Assembly (NCBI RefSeq): GCF_000067165.1
Contig: NC_010162.1
Location: 9,369,001 to 9,433,000, forward strand
Source of the DNA: Sorangium cellulosum So ce56
GTDB taxonomy: Bacteria; Myxococcota_A; Polyangia; Polyangiales; Polyangiaceae
DNA: 64,000 nucleotides
Reading direction: 5' to 3'
Shown: piece by piece, positions 9,932 to 19,109 of the stretch
How the letters are laid out: every line of letters starts with the position of its first letter
How positions within the stretch are numbered: the first letter of the stretch is position 1
Notes under the pieces: generated by a model
Seen by the model: only the letters and a program-made list of their open reading frames with translations
Databases searched by the model: none
Told to the model about the DNA's origin: nothing
Position numbers and translations under genes: made by a program

Positions 9932-11701
9932 ATGAAGCGCTTCAAGTCACACCTCACCACGGCTGCCCTCACCGCAGCGTGCGCGTTCGCGCCCGGCTGT
10001 CTGATCCTCGACGCCGGTGACGAGGGCGAGGGGCCGGCCCCGACCGCCTCGGGGACGCTGACCGTCGCCGTCGCGAATGGCGAGGCGCGGTACATGCTGG
10101 AGCGGGAAGATGGGGTGTTCGTGCGCCTCGACCTGGGCTCGATGACGGACGCGGCGCCGGGCGCCGAGCCGTCGATCGACTGGCGCACGGCGAGCGGCTC
10201 CCCCGTGGACGTGTTCGGCACCGAAACCGGCGACGGCACGATCGTGGTCGCCACGATGCGGCCTGCCGAGGGGATCGGCGAGCTGACGAACGCGCTCGTC
10301 ACGACCGGGACCAAGCGCGTCCTGGTGCTGCGCGTGCAGTTCGACGGCGGCCAGACGCTGGGCACGGAGCAGGACGTGCGCAACACGATGGCCGGCGCGG
10401 CGACCCACCTGGCGGGCTCGTCGTTCGGCAAGATGCAGCTCGAGTACGACGTCGCCGGCCCGTTCAACATCGCCTTCGGCAAGTGCGACGACTACAACCG
10501 GTGGCAGAACGAGGCCAGGACCGCGGCGAGGAACGCCGGCTTCGATCTGAACGCGTACCAGCACTACATGATCTGGGGGAAGATGGATTGCGGGTACGCC
10601 GGCATGGGCGCGCAGCCCGGCAACGCCACCTGGATCGCCGGCCTCTGGCCCGAGGTCGTCGTGCACGAGCTCGGCCACAACTTCGGCCTGTGGCACGCCT
10701 CCTCGCGGACGTGCCGCAACGCCGGGGCGACGGTGACGATGAGCAACGACTGCACCTTCGACGAGTACGGCGATCCGTTCGACCCGATGGGCAACGGCGG
10801 GAAGCAGCACTTCAACGCCAACTACAAGGTGAACCTCGGGTGGATCCCGTCGTCGCAGGCCCAGACGGTCACCGCCGACGGAACGTATACGCTCGCCCCG
10901 ATGACCGAGGCGAGCACAGGGACCCAGCTCCTCCGCGTCAAGGGCCCGAACGACATCATGTACCAGATCGAGTTCCGCCAGCCGGCGGCGACGAACGTCG
11001 TCGACTCGCGCAACCTCTCCACGAAGGGCGTGCTCATCCATGCGTTCTTCACGCAGTCGCGGGAGAGCGGCCGGGCGCACCTGCTCGACATGATCCCTGG
11101 CGGGAACTTCAGGGACGCGCCGCTCGCCGTCGGCGCTTCTCATCAGCTCTTCGGGACGAACGCGACGCTGAAGCTCCTCTCCGTGTCGGCCACGGGCGCG
11201 CAGGTCCAGATCTCCGGCCTGGGCGGCGGCACGACCGACCCCGGCGGCGGCACGACCGACCCCGGCGGCGGCACCGGCGGCACCACCGGCCAGAGCCTGG
11301 CGGCCCTCCATTCCGGCAAATGCATGAGCGTCAACGCGGCGAGCCTGGACAGCGGCGCCACCGTCGTCCAGCGGCCGTGCACCGGGGCGAGCGACCAGCA
11401 GTGGAAAGTCGAGATCATCAGCGGCACCACGGCGACCGTGAAGAACGTGAACAGCGGAAAGTGCGCCGACGTGCAAGGGTCCAGCCGGAACAACGGGGCG
11501 AACATCACGCAGGCGGACTGCAACAGCAGCAAGAACAGCCAGAAGTGGGATCTCATCGATCGCGGCAACGGCGTCGTCTCGCTGCGCTCGGTCAACAGCG
11601 GAAAGTGCGTGGACGTCTACGGCGCCAGCACCGCCGACGGCGCCAGGCTCGCCCAGTACACGTGCAACAACGGGACGAACCAGCAGTTCCGGCGGCAGTA
11701 G
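9932..11701 (+). CDS. Secreted M11/gametolysin-like zinc metalloprotease with C-terminal ricin-type lectin domain
   Basis: 589 residues. The start at 9932 has a strong ribosome site. An N-terminal signal with Cys23 (AFAPGCLIL) suggests a lipoprotein or a secreted protein. The catalytic motif HELGHNFGLWH spans H245-H255, the HExxHxxGxxH zinc site, and PFDPMGNGG follows, as in peptidase M11-like enzymes. A Gly/Thr/Asp-Pro linker (two GGGTTDP units near residue 432) leads to a ricin B-like trefoil with three QxW-type repeats (DQQWKVE, SQKWDLI, NQQFRRQ). The lectin probably targets the protease to glycans. The propeller gene at 11716 follows after 14 bases, so the two are likely co-transcribed. 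Confidence 0.88.
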   Translation: MKRFKSHLTTAALTAACAFAPGCLILDAGDEGEGPAPTASGTLTVAVANGEARYMLEREDGVFVRLDLGSMTDAAPGAEPSIDWRTASGSPVDVFGTETGDGTIVVATMRPAEGIGELTNALVTTGTKRVLVLRVQFDGGQTLGTEQDVRNTMAGAATHLAGSSFGKMQLEYDVAGPFNIAFGKCDDYNRWQNEARTAARNAGFDLNAYQHYMIWGKMDCGYAGMGAQPGNATWIAGLWPEVVVHELGHNFGLWHASSRTCRNAGATVTMSNDCTFDEYGDPFDPMGNGGKQHFNANYKVNLGWIPSSQAQTVTADGTYTLAPMTEASTGTQLLRVKGPNDIMYQIEFRQPAATNVVDSRNLSTKGVLIHAFFTQSRESGRAHLLDMIPGGNFRDAPLAVGASHQLFGTNATLKLLSVSATGAQVQISGLGGGTTDPGGGTTDPGGGTGGTTGQSLAALHSGKCMSVNAASLDSGATVVQRPCTGASDQQWKVEIISGTTATVKNVNSGKCADVQGSSRNNGANITQADCNSSKNSQKWDLIDRGNGVVSLRSVNSGKCVDVYGASTADGARLAQYTCNNGTNQQFRRQ

Positions 11702-11715
11702 CGAACCTCGCTTCG

Positions 11716-13101
11716 ATGAACCGTATCGCCCTCGGGCTCGCCGCCGCCGCGGCGGGCCTCGCCCTCTCCGCCGCCACGCCCGCGCGCGCCAACGGTCGAT
11801 ACCCCACCGCCGGCCAGATCCTCGTCGATCCCGCCGATCCCGAGCACATCGTCGTCCGCGCGACCTACGGCGTCCTCACCACCCACGACGGCGGCGAGCG
11901 CTGGTCGTGGATCTGTGAAGCGGCCATTGGCTACAGCGGCTTCGAGGACCCGATGCTCGTCGTCACCGCCGACGGCTCGATCCTCGCCGGGCTCTTCGAC
12001 GGGCTCAGCGCGACGCACGACCGCGGCTGCGACTGGCACATCGCCGAGGGCGCGCTCGCCGGGCGCAACATCGTCGATCTGTCGATCGATCGCGCGGATC
12101 CCGCGAGCGTCCTCCTGCTCGGCTCCAGCGTCATGGCCAGCGACGCGATCTTGACGCAGGTCTGGGAATCGAAGGACGACGGACGGACCTGGACGCAGGC
12201 CGGGGGCGACTTCCCGAGCACGTTCCTCGGCGTGACCCTGGACAGCGCGCCGAGCGATCCGCGGCGCATCTACGTGAGCGGGCGGCGCAACGGCCCCACG
12301 TTCGAGGGGATCGTGCGGCGCTCGGACGATCGCGGCGCGACGTGGGAGGAGCTCGACGTCCCTGGCAGCGACGATCGCAACCTGCCGTACCTCGGCGCCG
12401 TGGACCCGAAAAACCCTGACGTGGTGTACGTGCGCCGCGACGGCGACGGCGCGGATGCCCTGCTGGTCTCGCGGGACGGGGGCGCCACGTGGCGCGAGGT
12501 GTTCCAGGCGGCGAGCCTGCTCGGCCTCGCCCTCTCGCCCGACGGGACCGAGATCGCGGCCGGCAGCGATCTGGACGGCCTGTGGGTGGCGCCGACGGAT
12601 ACCCTGGAGTTCACCCAGGTTGGGCAGCTCGGTGTCCGCTGCCTCACCTGGACGGCGCGGGGCCTCTTCGCCTGCGCCGACGAGCCCTTGGACGGCTTTT
12701 CCGCCGGCGTTTCCACGGACGGGGGCAGGACGTTCTCGCCGCTCATGACGCTCGACCGGCTCTGCGGCCCGCCGGAGGCCTGCGGGGGCGACAGCTCGAC
12801 CGGCCGGACCTGCCCCGGGCTCTGGCGGGCGACAGCGCGCTTCGTCGGCGCCGGGGCCTCGTGCGAGGCCGGCGCCGGCCCGGGCGGCGCCGCGGGCGCG
12901 GGCGGGGGCGAGGCGAGCGCCGGCGGGGGCGAGGCCGGCGCGGTCGCAGCCGCGCCGAGCGCCGGCGGCGGCTGCTCCTGCGGGGCGTCGGGCGGGGGGC
13001 GCGCCGGGGCGCTGCTGAGCTGCCTCGCCGCGGCCGGCGGCGCGCTCCTGCGCGCGCGGGGACACGGACGCCGCCGCGCTCAGGCGCCGGGAGCGCGATG
13101 A
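11716..13101 (+). CDS. Secreted Asp-box (BNR/sialidase-like) beta-propeller with MYXO-CTERM tail
   Basis: 461 residues. ATG 11716 begins a clear signal peptide (LGLAAAAAGLALSAATPARA). Five Asp-box repeats are visible: THDGGERW, SKDDGRTW, SDDRGATW, SRDGGATW and STDGGRTF, giving a sialidase/VPS10-type propeller. The catalytic Arg/Tyr set of true sialidases is not evident, so this may be a binding scaffold. The C-terminus has an Ala/Gly linker, GGGCSC, one hydrophobic helix and an Arg cluster, the MYXO-CTERM arrangement cleaved by a myxosortase for surface anchoring. It lies 14 bases behind the M11-like protease gene; the frame stays open upstream across that gene, but that part is a shadow. Confidence 0.82.
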   Translation: MNRIALGLAAAAAGLALSAATPARANGRYPTAGQILVDPADPEHIVVRATYGVLTTHDGGERWSWICEAAIGYSGFEDPMLVVTADGSILAGLFDGLSATHDRGCDWHIAEGALAGRNIVDLSIDRADPASVLLLGSSVMASDAILTQVWESKDDGRTWTQAGGDFPSTFLGVTLDSAPSDPRRIYVSGRRNGPTFEGIVRRSDDRGATWEELDVPGSDDRNLPYLGAVDPKNPDVVYVRRDGDGADALLVSRDGGATWREVFQAASLLGLALSPDGTEIAAGSDLDGLWVAPTDTLEFTQVGQLGVRCLTWTARGLFACADEPLDGFSAGVSTDGGRTFSPLMTLDRLCGPPEACGGDSSTGRTCPGLWRATARFVGAGASCEAGAGPGGAAGAGGGEASAGGGEAGAVAAAPSAGGGCSCGASGGGRAGALLSCLAAAGGALLRARGHGRRRAQAPGAR

Positions 13102-13144
13102 CGGCGCGGGCCGTTCCCGTGTAGGGTGCTCGCGTTTGGAGCTC

Positions 13145-14404
13145 CTAACGCGCCTGCAGGTAGAGCGAGAACGGGATATTGCCCTCCCCGCCGACGAAGG
13201 TCGCGTCTGGGACGTCGATCACGAACTCGTGCGTGCCGGCGCTCGCGGCGCCCCACGGGACGATCCGGGTGTCGATGACGTCGCCAGGGCACCAGTTGCT
13301 GAACGACTGCCACTCTTTGTCCGACCGCGGGGACGCCCCGTAGATGCCGTTGCCCTGGGTGTTGTACTTGCGAAACGGCTCGCACGACGTGCGCCCTGGC
13401 TTGTACTGCAAGGCCAGCTCTCCGTCGACGTACACGTAATGCTCGCGGCGAACATACTCCTCGCCGCCCTGGTTGGCGCCGTGATTCGACGTGATCAACA
13501 CGAGCTGTGCATCCTGTGTATCCGCCGGCAATTCGAAGCTGACGGTCTTGCGGGTCGTGCCGACCTTGTCGCTGGCGCCCGTGGCGTAGTTGTTGAACTC
13601 TTCGCTGATCGCCAGCGGCAACAGGACGCCGAAGTCCTGGGCCTCCCGCGTGCTGTCGGTGTAGAGCAGCAGCGATCCGAGCTGCGTGTCATTGCGGCCA
13701 GCGCACCCGGGGACCTCGTCGTTCGCGGCGTAAGGCACGCCGAAGATGCCCAGTTCGAACCAGAAATCGTGTTCGGCCAGGAGGTCGGGGTCCTTCAAGA
13801 TCGGCACGAGGTTGCTGGCCTCCCACTCGTAGGGGACCGTCTTCGGCTGCTTGTTCATGTCCATGAACGGCGTGACGAACCGTGCGACCTCGATCCGGTC
13901 GACCTGGCCGGGAACGTAGGTCTGAGCCCCCTTGGGGACCAGCGCCAGGTTGACCGAGCCGAGCCGGTCGTAGTTGTCGCACAGCGCTCCCACGACGACG
14001 CGGACCTTCAGGGTGGTCTGGACCTTGGCGAGCAGCTCGCCGGTCAACCTGGTCGCAACAAGCGAGTTGTTGTGGCGGATCACGCCGGGCGGGATCGGCT
14101 CGTCGACCGTCTCGGCGTAGCCGTCGTAGAACGTGATGTTCTCCAGCACCGAGACCTCCTCGGGCTCCCGGGGCGGCACGTCGCCGCTGCCACCGCTGCC
14201 ACCAGTGCCGCCGCTGCCGGCAGTGCTGCCACTGGCGCCCGTGCCGCCGCTGCCTGCGCTGGTCCCGGTCACTGCGCTCGTGCTCCCGTTGCTCTCGGAG
14301 GTCCCGGTGCCTCCGCCGGTGCCCGCGTCAGAGCGCTGTTCATCCGTGCACGCGGCGAGCAGGGCCAACGGACAGAGGTATGGGATCGCGCGACGCAGGT
14401 GCAT
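13145..14404 (-). CDS. Peptide-N-glycosidase F-like lipoprotein
   Basis: 419 residues, transcribed convergently to the propeller gene. Signal peptide with lipobox LLAAC (Cys19), then a Ser/Gly/Thr linker to about residue 75. The C-terminal half matches the PNGase F fold: SNHGANQGGEEYVRREHYVY, YVDGE, CEPFRKYNTQGNGIYG and NWCPGD. PNGase F removes N-glycans by cleaving the Asn-glycan amide bond. The N-terminal eight-stranded half is less obvious, and I cannot map every catalytic acid. With proteases and lectins around it, the likely role is stripping glycoproteins of prey or host material outside the cell. Confidence 0.75.
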   Translation of the reverse strand: MHLRRAIPYLCPLALLAACTDEQRSDAGTGGGTGTSESNGSTSAVTGTSAGSGGTGASGSTAGSGGTGGSGGSGDVPPREPEEVSVLENITFYDGYAETVDEPIPPGVIRHNNSLVATRLTGELLAKVQTTLKVRVVVGALCDNYDRLGSVNLALVPKGAQTYVPGQVDRIEVARFVTPFMDMNKQPKTVPYEWEASNLVPILKDPDLLAEHDFWFELGIFGVPYAANDEVPGCAGRNDTQLGSLLLYTDSTREAQDFGVLLPLAISEEFNNYATGASDKVGTTRKTVSFELPADTQDAQLVLITSNHGANQGGEEYVRREHYVYVDGELALQYKPGRTSCEPFRKYNTQGNGIYGASPRSDKEWQSFSNWCPGDVIDTRIVPWGAASAGTHEFVIDVPDATFVGGEGNIPFSLYLQAR

Positions 14405-14564
14405 TCGTCGAACTTATCAGATCGCCCGCTCGATGTCGTGCTGGAGCGGCGGCGGAGGTCGAGAGATTCGGGGGCGCGTACCAGGCCGAGCAGCTCCCTC
14501 CGGGACTAGAATTATCCAGCGTGACAAGCATTGGACTCACATTGAGATCGTCCCGGCGAAACCG

Positions 14565-14627
14565 ATGCGCGTGGATAAACTTCAGGAGCTACGCAACCAG
14601 ATCAACGTGGAGAAGGAAGGGTCGTGA
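14565..14627 (+). CDS. Possible tiny ORF or gene tail coupled to the next gene
   Basis: A frame ending VDKLQELRNQINVEKEGS stops at TGA 14625-14627, and the next gene's ATG shares its last base (TGATG). Such stop-start overlap usually means translational coupling. The frame is open further upstream but has no clear start; ATG 14565 is one option. It may be the tail of a lost gene. Confidence 0.2.
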   Translation: MRVDKLQELRNQINVEKEGS

Positions 14628-14950
14628 TGACAGACGAGAGGCGACCGCTCGTCGCCAGGTTGGACCTGGGCGACTTTGGAGAGCTGGATCAATTCGAGGC
14701 TCAGTCCAAGGGGTATCTGAGCACGGCATCCGTGTTGCTACCGAGCGGAGGGAGGATTCCTGTGTTCTTCTACGACACCGCCCGTTTGGCGCAGGATCTG
14801 GAGTCGGCAAAAGAAGCAGGGCGCGCGTTCATCGCCGAGCCCGGGATGATTGTCCTCGACGAGGTGACCCGCACCAACATGGAGAATGCGGTCGAGCATC
14901 TCGCCGGGGAAGGATTCTTTGACCGCTTCCTCCCCAGCGAGCAGACGTGA
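14627..14950 (+). CDS. Hypothetical 107-aa protein
   Basis: An acidic, soluble protein with no signal peptide and no family I recognise. Codon use is normal for the region, and the composition (GYLSTASVLLPSGGRIPVFF, EPGMIVLDEVTRTNMENAVE) looks like a folded protein. GTG 14624 is an alternative start; ATG 14627 overlaps the upstream stop. The short coupled frame upstream suggests remains of a two-gene cassette, possibly toxin-antitoxin, but nothing in the sequence proves it. Confidence 0.5.
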   Translation: MTDERRPLVARLDLGDFGELDQFEAQSKGYLSTASVLLPSGGRIPVFFYDTARLAQDLESAKEAGRAFIAEPGMIVLDEVTRTNMENAVEHLAGEGFFDRFLPSEQT

Positions 14951-15040
14951 ACGTAAAGCGGCGCGGTTGCCCGTGGTGACGACACAGCCAGCGACTGTGA
15001 CGGCGAAGTCGGAAAGCCCCTCGCGCAGGCCGCAGGGCGC

Positions 15041-16015
15041 CTAACGTCGGCCGCGGCGGGCCTCACGCCGGCCGCGCTCGCCGGCGCGGGGGCGCCCGGC
15101 GGCGCGGAGCCAGGTGGCTGCGCCGATCGCGACGGCGGCCAGCGGGGCGCTCCACCCTGGGCCTCCGGCGGCGGGCGGCGCCGCGCTGCAGCGGACCAGC
15201 TGGTCGTCGGCGCACTCGGGCGAGAACCCGTGCGGCGGGATGGGGTTGCAGGTCGACGCGGAGAGATCCCGAGGGGGGTAGATCTGGCAGATGCCGGCGA
15301 TGTCGTCGTCGTGCAACGTCCGGAAGTTCATCGGGTCCGCCCTGTCGTACCTCGAGTGCATGGTCGCCTCGGGGCCAGCCATGGTGTGGTCGAGGCCCAG
15401 GAAATGCCCGGCCTCGTGCGTGACGATGGCGAGCAGATCTTCCCTCGGCGCGGCGGAGTCGTCCCCGACGGTGAAATCGTAGAGATCGGTGTTGATCTCC
15501 ATGTCGGCCCCCCAGAGATTACCGGTCTTTTTGTCGAACTGCACCGTCGTGAGCGCGAGCATCTCGGTGTTGTGTCCCGCGGCCGCGAGCCACTCCAGAT
15601 CGCGGAAGACGACCACGTTGGCGTTGCCCGGCACGAGGCCATCGACGATCCTGGTCTTGCCGTCCCTGGCGTTGAGCTCCACCGCTCCGCAGGCGACGGG
15701 CCCGAGGTTCTGGACGCGGAGCCCCGGCGTTCCCCCGTCGCAGGGCGCCTGCATCCACGTGTCGAACGCGGCCTCGAGCACGTCGGAGATCTCCTGGTAG
15801 GAGATCTCGCTGGACGCGTCCTCCTGGATGCTGAAGCCGATGCAATCGCCCGCCCAGCGGAGCGGCTTGCATTCGCCGACGGGCTGGTCGTCCTGCAGGC
15901 AGAGCTCCGACCTCTTGCAGGTGTTCGAGCGGCAGTAGGCCGACGCCTGCTGCGCGCTCGCCAGCACGGCGAGGGCAGCCGCCACGCAGGAGCACCTGGC
16001 ACGCTTCATCGACAT
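15041..16015 (-). CDS. Secreted matrixin-family (M10) zinc metalloprotease
   Basis: 324 residues from ATG 16015, preferred over ATG 16027 because GGAGGAG lies just before it. Signal peptide with ALAVLASAQQASA. The zinc motif HEAGHFLGLDHT (H200, H204, H210) and downstream DPMNFRTLHDDDIAGICQIY (Met-turn plus matrixin ending) are intact. Many cysteines suggest an extracellular, disulfide-rich protein. The C-terminus carries one hydrophobic helix (APLAAVAIGAATWL) and a long Arg-rich tail, like a MYXO-CTERM anchor without the usual Gly-Cys motif. Divergent from the Mut7-C gene, with 122 bases between. Confidence 0.87.
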   Translation of the reverse strand: MSMKRARCSCVAAALAVLASAQQASAYCRSNTCKRSELCLQDDQPVGECKPLRWAGDCIGFSIQEDASSEISYQEISDVLEAAFDTWMQAPCDGGTPGLRVQNLGPVACGAVELNARDGKTRIVDGLVPGNANVVVFRDLEWLAAAGHNTEMLALTTVQFDKKTGNLWGADMEINTDLYDFTVGDDSAAPREDLLAIVTHEAGHFLGLDHTMAGPEATMHSRYDRADPMNFRTLHDDDIAGICQIYPPRDLSASTCNPIPPHGFSPECADDQLVRCSAAPPAAGGPGWSAPLAAVAIGAATWLRAAGRPRAGERGRREARRGRR

Positions 16016-16137
16016 CGACTCCTCCACGATCGGTTGACCCTACAGCGACGGTAGCAGCGCGCGGCGGGCGCGTGGGGATTTCGCCGGCGGCGCCCTTGCC
16101 ACCCGCTGGCCTTCCGCCATCCTGAGCGTGATGGGGC

Positions 16138-16788
16138 ATGCTCGTGGGTGAGGCGGGCGGCGGAGCCGATCCGGCGCAGGGCGGCACGGCCCCGGCGCAG
16201 GACGGCGCGGCGGCGCAGGACGGCGCCGCGGCGCAGGACGGCGCGGCCCCGGCGCAGGGCGGCGCGGCGTCGCCGAGCTTCCTGTGCGACGCCATGCTGG
16301 GCGGCCTGTCGCGCTGGCTGCGCGGCGCGGGCTACGACGCCATGTTCGAGCACGGCATCGACGACGGCGATCTCGTGCGCCTCGCGCAGCAGACCGGCCG
16401 GGTGCTGCTGAGCTCCGACGCCGGCGTGTTCGAGCGGCGCTCCCTGCGCACCGCGGCCGTGCGCGGGCTCTACGTGCCGCGCGGGCTGCGGCCGACGGAG
16501 CAGGCCGGCTTCGTGCTGCGGGAGCTCGGGCTGCCCGTGCGGGACCCCCGCTGCATGGCGTGCGGCGGCGCGCTCACGGCCGCCCCGAAGGACAGCGTCC
16601 GGGATGCGGTGCCGGCAGTGGTGGCGGATCGCCACGACGAGTTCTGGCGGTGCGATCGATGCGGCAAGGTCCTGTGGAAGGGCAGCCACTGGGACGGCAT
16701 CGTCGCCGGATTGGCCGCCGCGGCCGGCGTGGCCGCCGCGACCGAGGCCCCTGCACCACCGGCGGGCGGCCGAAAGCCTCCGCCGTGA
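16138..16788 (+). CDS. Mut7-C RNase-domain protein (PIN-like) with zinc ribbon
   Basis: 216 residues. Residues 1-45 form a low-complexity stretch of PAQDGAA-like repeats encoded by an imperfect GC-rich tandem repeat. The Mut7-C core follows (FLCDAMLGGLSRWLRGAGYD, IDDGDLVRLAQQ, LLSSDAGVF), with PIN-like acidic residues, and a C-terminal zinc ribbon (CMACGG near 140 and CDRCGK near 165). The family is predicted to be RNases; targets are unknown. The repeat N-terminus is unusual, and a later start is possible. Confidence 0.8.
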   Translation: MLVGEAGGGADPAQGGTAPAQDGAAAQDGAAAQDGAAPAQGGAASPSFLCDAMLGGLSRWLRGAGYDAMFEHGIDDGDLVRLAQQTGRVLLSSDAGVFERRSLRTAAVRGLYVPRGLRPTEQAGFVLRELGLPVRDPRCMACGGALTAAPKDSVRDAVPAVVADRHDEFWRCDRCGKVLWKGSHWDGIVAGLAAAAGVAAATEAPAPPAGGRKPPP

Positions 16789-16932
16789 CGCCGCGGGTGG
16801 GCACGATTCATTCATCGGCCAGGACCGCCCGCGTGCTGTAGATTGATGCGTACGTGGGAACGGGTGCGAGGATGCCCGCGAGATGCCGTGGTCCGAAACA
16901 CGGGCAACCCACGACGCGGCTCAACCTGAAGG

Positions 16933-17136
16933 TCAATCGCCTCCCGCCGCTCGGCCACGCTCGATGGCAGTCTCCCACTGTAGCTCTGCGACTCCGAATT
17001 CCCCATCGTCGACCTCCACGACGATCCGCTCGTCGCCGCTGAACTCCAGGGCGCAAACGCTTCCGTGTTCCTCGCAGACGAGCGTCGTGCCGCCCCCCCG
17101 GGAGAGAACCTTGATGAGCTTTCTTGCTTGCAGCAT
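16933..17136 (-). CDS. Small hypothetical protein, 67 aa
   Basis: This short frame has protein-like composition (TTLVCEEHGSVCALEFSGDE, IVVEVDDGEFGVAELQWETA), unlike the arginine-rich frames around it. It has a positively charged N-terminus and two cysteines, but no known family and no clear ribosome site. It is the only supportable gene between 16789 and 17231. Confidence 0.35.
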   Translation of the reverse strand: MLQARKLIKVLSRGGGTTLVCEEHGSVCALEFSGDERIVVEVDDGEFGVAELQWETAIERGRAAGGD

Positions 17137-17231
17137 GAGCGAGCGGACGCGTTGGGACGCGGCGCTGCGACCGCGGATCGGATCAGGCGGTCTGGGCGGC
17201 GAACGATCAGCACCAGGATTGCGGTCCAGGC

Positions 17232-19109
17232 ATGGACACGCATAGTGTAGCCATGTCAGCTCCGCTCGAACACTACGGTCTCATCGGTGACACGACCACG
17301 GTCGGTCTGGTCTCGCGTTACGGCTCGCTCGACTGGCTCTGCCTGCCACGCATCGACTCAGACGCGTGTTTCGCGAAGCTGCTCGGACGCGACGACCACG
17401 GCTACTGGACCATCCGGCCAGCCACGGCGATACGAACCCTGGAGCGGCGCTATCGGCGGGACACGCTGGTCCTCGAGACCGAGTTCGCCTGTGAGAGCGG
17501 CCGCGTGCGCCTGATCGACTTCATGCCCCCTTGCGTCGCCCCGCGCGACGCCACCCGGCTCGTCGACGAAGCCCACGACGTCATCCGGATCGTCGAAGGA
17601 ATCGAGGGCGAGGTCCCGATGCACTCCGACCTGAGGGCGCGGTTCGGCTACGGCCGCGTGATCCCGTGGATCCAGTGCGCCGGAGGCCGAGCGACGCTCA
17701 CGTCTGGACCCGCCGCGCTCGCGTTCAGCAGCCCAGCATCGCTTGACCCCGACTGGAACGCCGCCCGATTGGAGACGAACTTCGCCGTCCGCGCGGGTCA
17801 GCGCCTGCCGTTCACCCTCACGTTCTACCCGTCGCATGAACTCGCGCCGGCGCACCCCGTCGACGCGGAGCAGGAACTCGCGCGGACCGAGCGTCACTGG
17901 CGAGAGTGGGCGGGCCGTTGTCGCTACCAAGGCCGCTGGCATGATGCCGTCGTGCGGTCGCTCCTTACGCTGAAGGCGCTCACCTATGCGCCCACGGGTG
18001 GGATCGTGGCGGCGCCGACCACGTCTTTGCCGGAGGAGCTCGGCGGCGTTCGCAACTGGGACTATCGCTACTGCTGGTTGCGCGACTCCACGCTCACGCT
18101 CGACGCCCTGATGCGCGGCGGGTACCTCGAGGAAGCTCAGGCCTGGCGCGACTGGCTCATGCGCGCGGTCGCGGGCGCTCCTGCGCAGCTGCAGATCATG
18201 TACGGCGTGGCCGGGGAGCATCGGCTCACCGAGATCGAGCTGCCGTGGCTCCCGGGATACGAGGAATCGAGGCCGGTGCGGATCGGCAACGGCGCCTACG
18301 ATCAGTTTCAGCTCGACGTCTACGGCGAGGTGCTCAACACGCTCTACGATGCCCACGCGCACGGCCTGCCGGATCTGCCGCACACGTGGGACCCGATCGT
18401 GGAGATCGTGGACTTCGTCGAGAAGTCCTGGCAGCGGCCGGACGAAGGCATCTGGGAGATACGCGGGGGGAAGCAGCTGCACTTCACGCACTCGAAGCTG
18501 ATGACCTGGGTGGCCGTGGATCGCGCCGTACGCATGATCGAGGAGTTTGGTGTAGGCGGACAGCATCGACTGGAGAAGCGGCTCCAGCGCTGGCGCGCGC
18601 TGCGCGAGGAGATCCGCCTCGACCTGCTCGATCGCGGATTCAACACACGCGTCGGCGCTTTCACTCAATCGTACGGCTCGGATGCCCTCGACGCCAGCGT
18701 GCTCCTGATCCCGCACATGGGCTTCCTGGCCGCCGATGATCCCCGCATGCTGTCCACGGTCGCTGCGATCGAGAAGGGCCTCACCCGGGATGGCCTCGTC
18801 CTGCGCTACGCGACCGAGACGGGGGTGGACGGCCTGCCGGGGGACGAGGCGACGTTCCTCATCTGCAGCTTCTGGCTCGCCGACAACTACGCGATGGTCG
18901 GTCGCCTCGACGAGGCGGAGGCGCTCCTCGATCGCCTGGTCTCCCTCCGCAATGATATCGGCCTGCTCGCCGAGGAGTACAGCCCCGAGCTGCGCCGCCA
19001 GCTCGGCAATTTCCCGCAGGCGTTCTCTCACATCGGCCTCGTCAACACCGCTCACATCATCGAGGCAAGGAGAGCGGGCAAGGAAGTGTCCTTGCCCTCC
19101 GCGGCGTAG
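17232..19109 (+). CDS. GH15 family glucoamylase/trehalase-like glycoside hydrolase
   Basis: 625 residues, no signal peptide, so probably cytoplasmic. The N-terminal domain opens with YGLIGDTTTVGLVSRYGSLD, typical of bacterial GH15 proteins. The (alpha/alpha)6 barrel begins near residue 235, with GGVRNWDYRYCWLRDSTLTL and a later DALDASVLLIPHMGFL. The family includes glucoamylases and actinobacterial trehalases, which invert the anomeric centre using two glutamates; substrate is not decidable here. ATG 17253 (MSAPLEHYGLIGD) is a good alternative start that matches family N-termini better; neither has a clear ribosome site. Confidence 0.87.
   Translation: MDTHSVAMSAPLEHYGLIGDTTTVGLVSRYGSLDWLCLPRIDSDACFAKLLGRDDHGYWTIRPATAIRTLERRYRRDTLVLETEFACESGRVRLIDFMPPCVAPRDATRLVDEAHDVIRIVEGIEGEVPMHSDLRARFGYGRVIPWIQCAGGRATLTSGPAALAFSSPASLDPDWNAARLETNFAVRAGQRLPFTLTFYPSHELAPAHPVDAEQELARTERHWREWAGRCRYQGRWHDAVVRSLLTLKALTYAPTGGIVAAPTTSLPEELGGVRNWDYRYCWLRDSTLTLDALMRGGYLEEAQAWRDWLMRAVAGAPAQLQIMYGVAGEHRLTEIELPWLPGYEESRPVRIGNGAYDQFQLDVYGEVLNTLYDAHAHGLPDLPHTWDPIVEIVDFVEKSWQRPDEGIWEIRGGKQLHFTHSKLMTWVAVDRAVRMIEEFGVGGQHRLEKRLQRWRALREEIRLDLLDRGFNTRVGAFTQSYGSDALDASVLLIPHMGFLAADDPRMLSTVAAIEKGLTRDGLVLRYATETGVDGLPGDEATFLICSFWLADNYAMVGRLDEAEALLDRLVSLRNDIGLLAEEYSPELRRQLGNFPQAFSHIGLVNTAHIIEARRAGKEVSLPSAA

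Noticed and set aside
10483..11715. Upstream extension of the propeller frame
   Set aside because: It overlaps the M11-like protease gene in another frame and is arginine-rich; the signal peptide at 11716 fixes the true start.
16180..16275. GC-rich tandem repeat as a separate mobile or regulatory element
   Set aside because: It is in frame within the Mut7-C gene and encodes the PAQDGAA linker.
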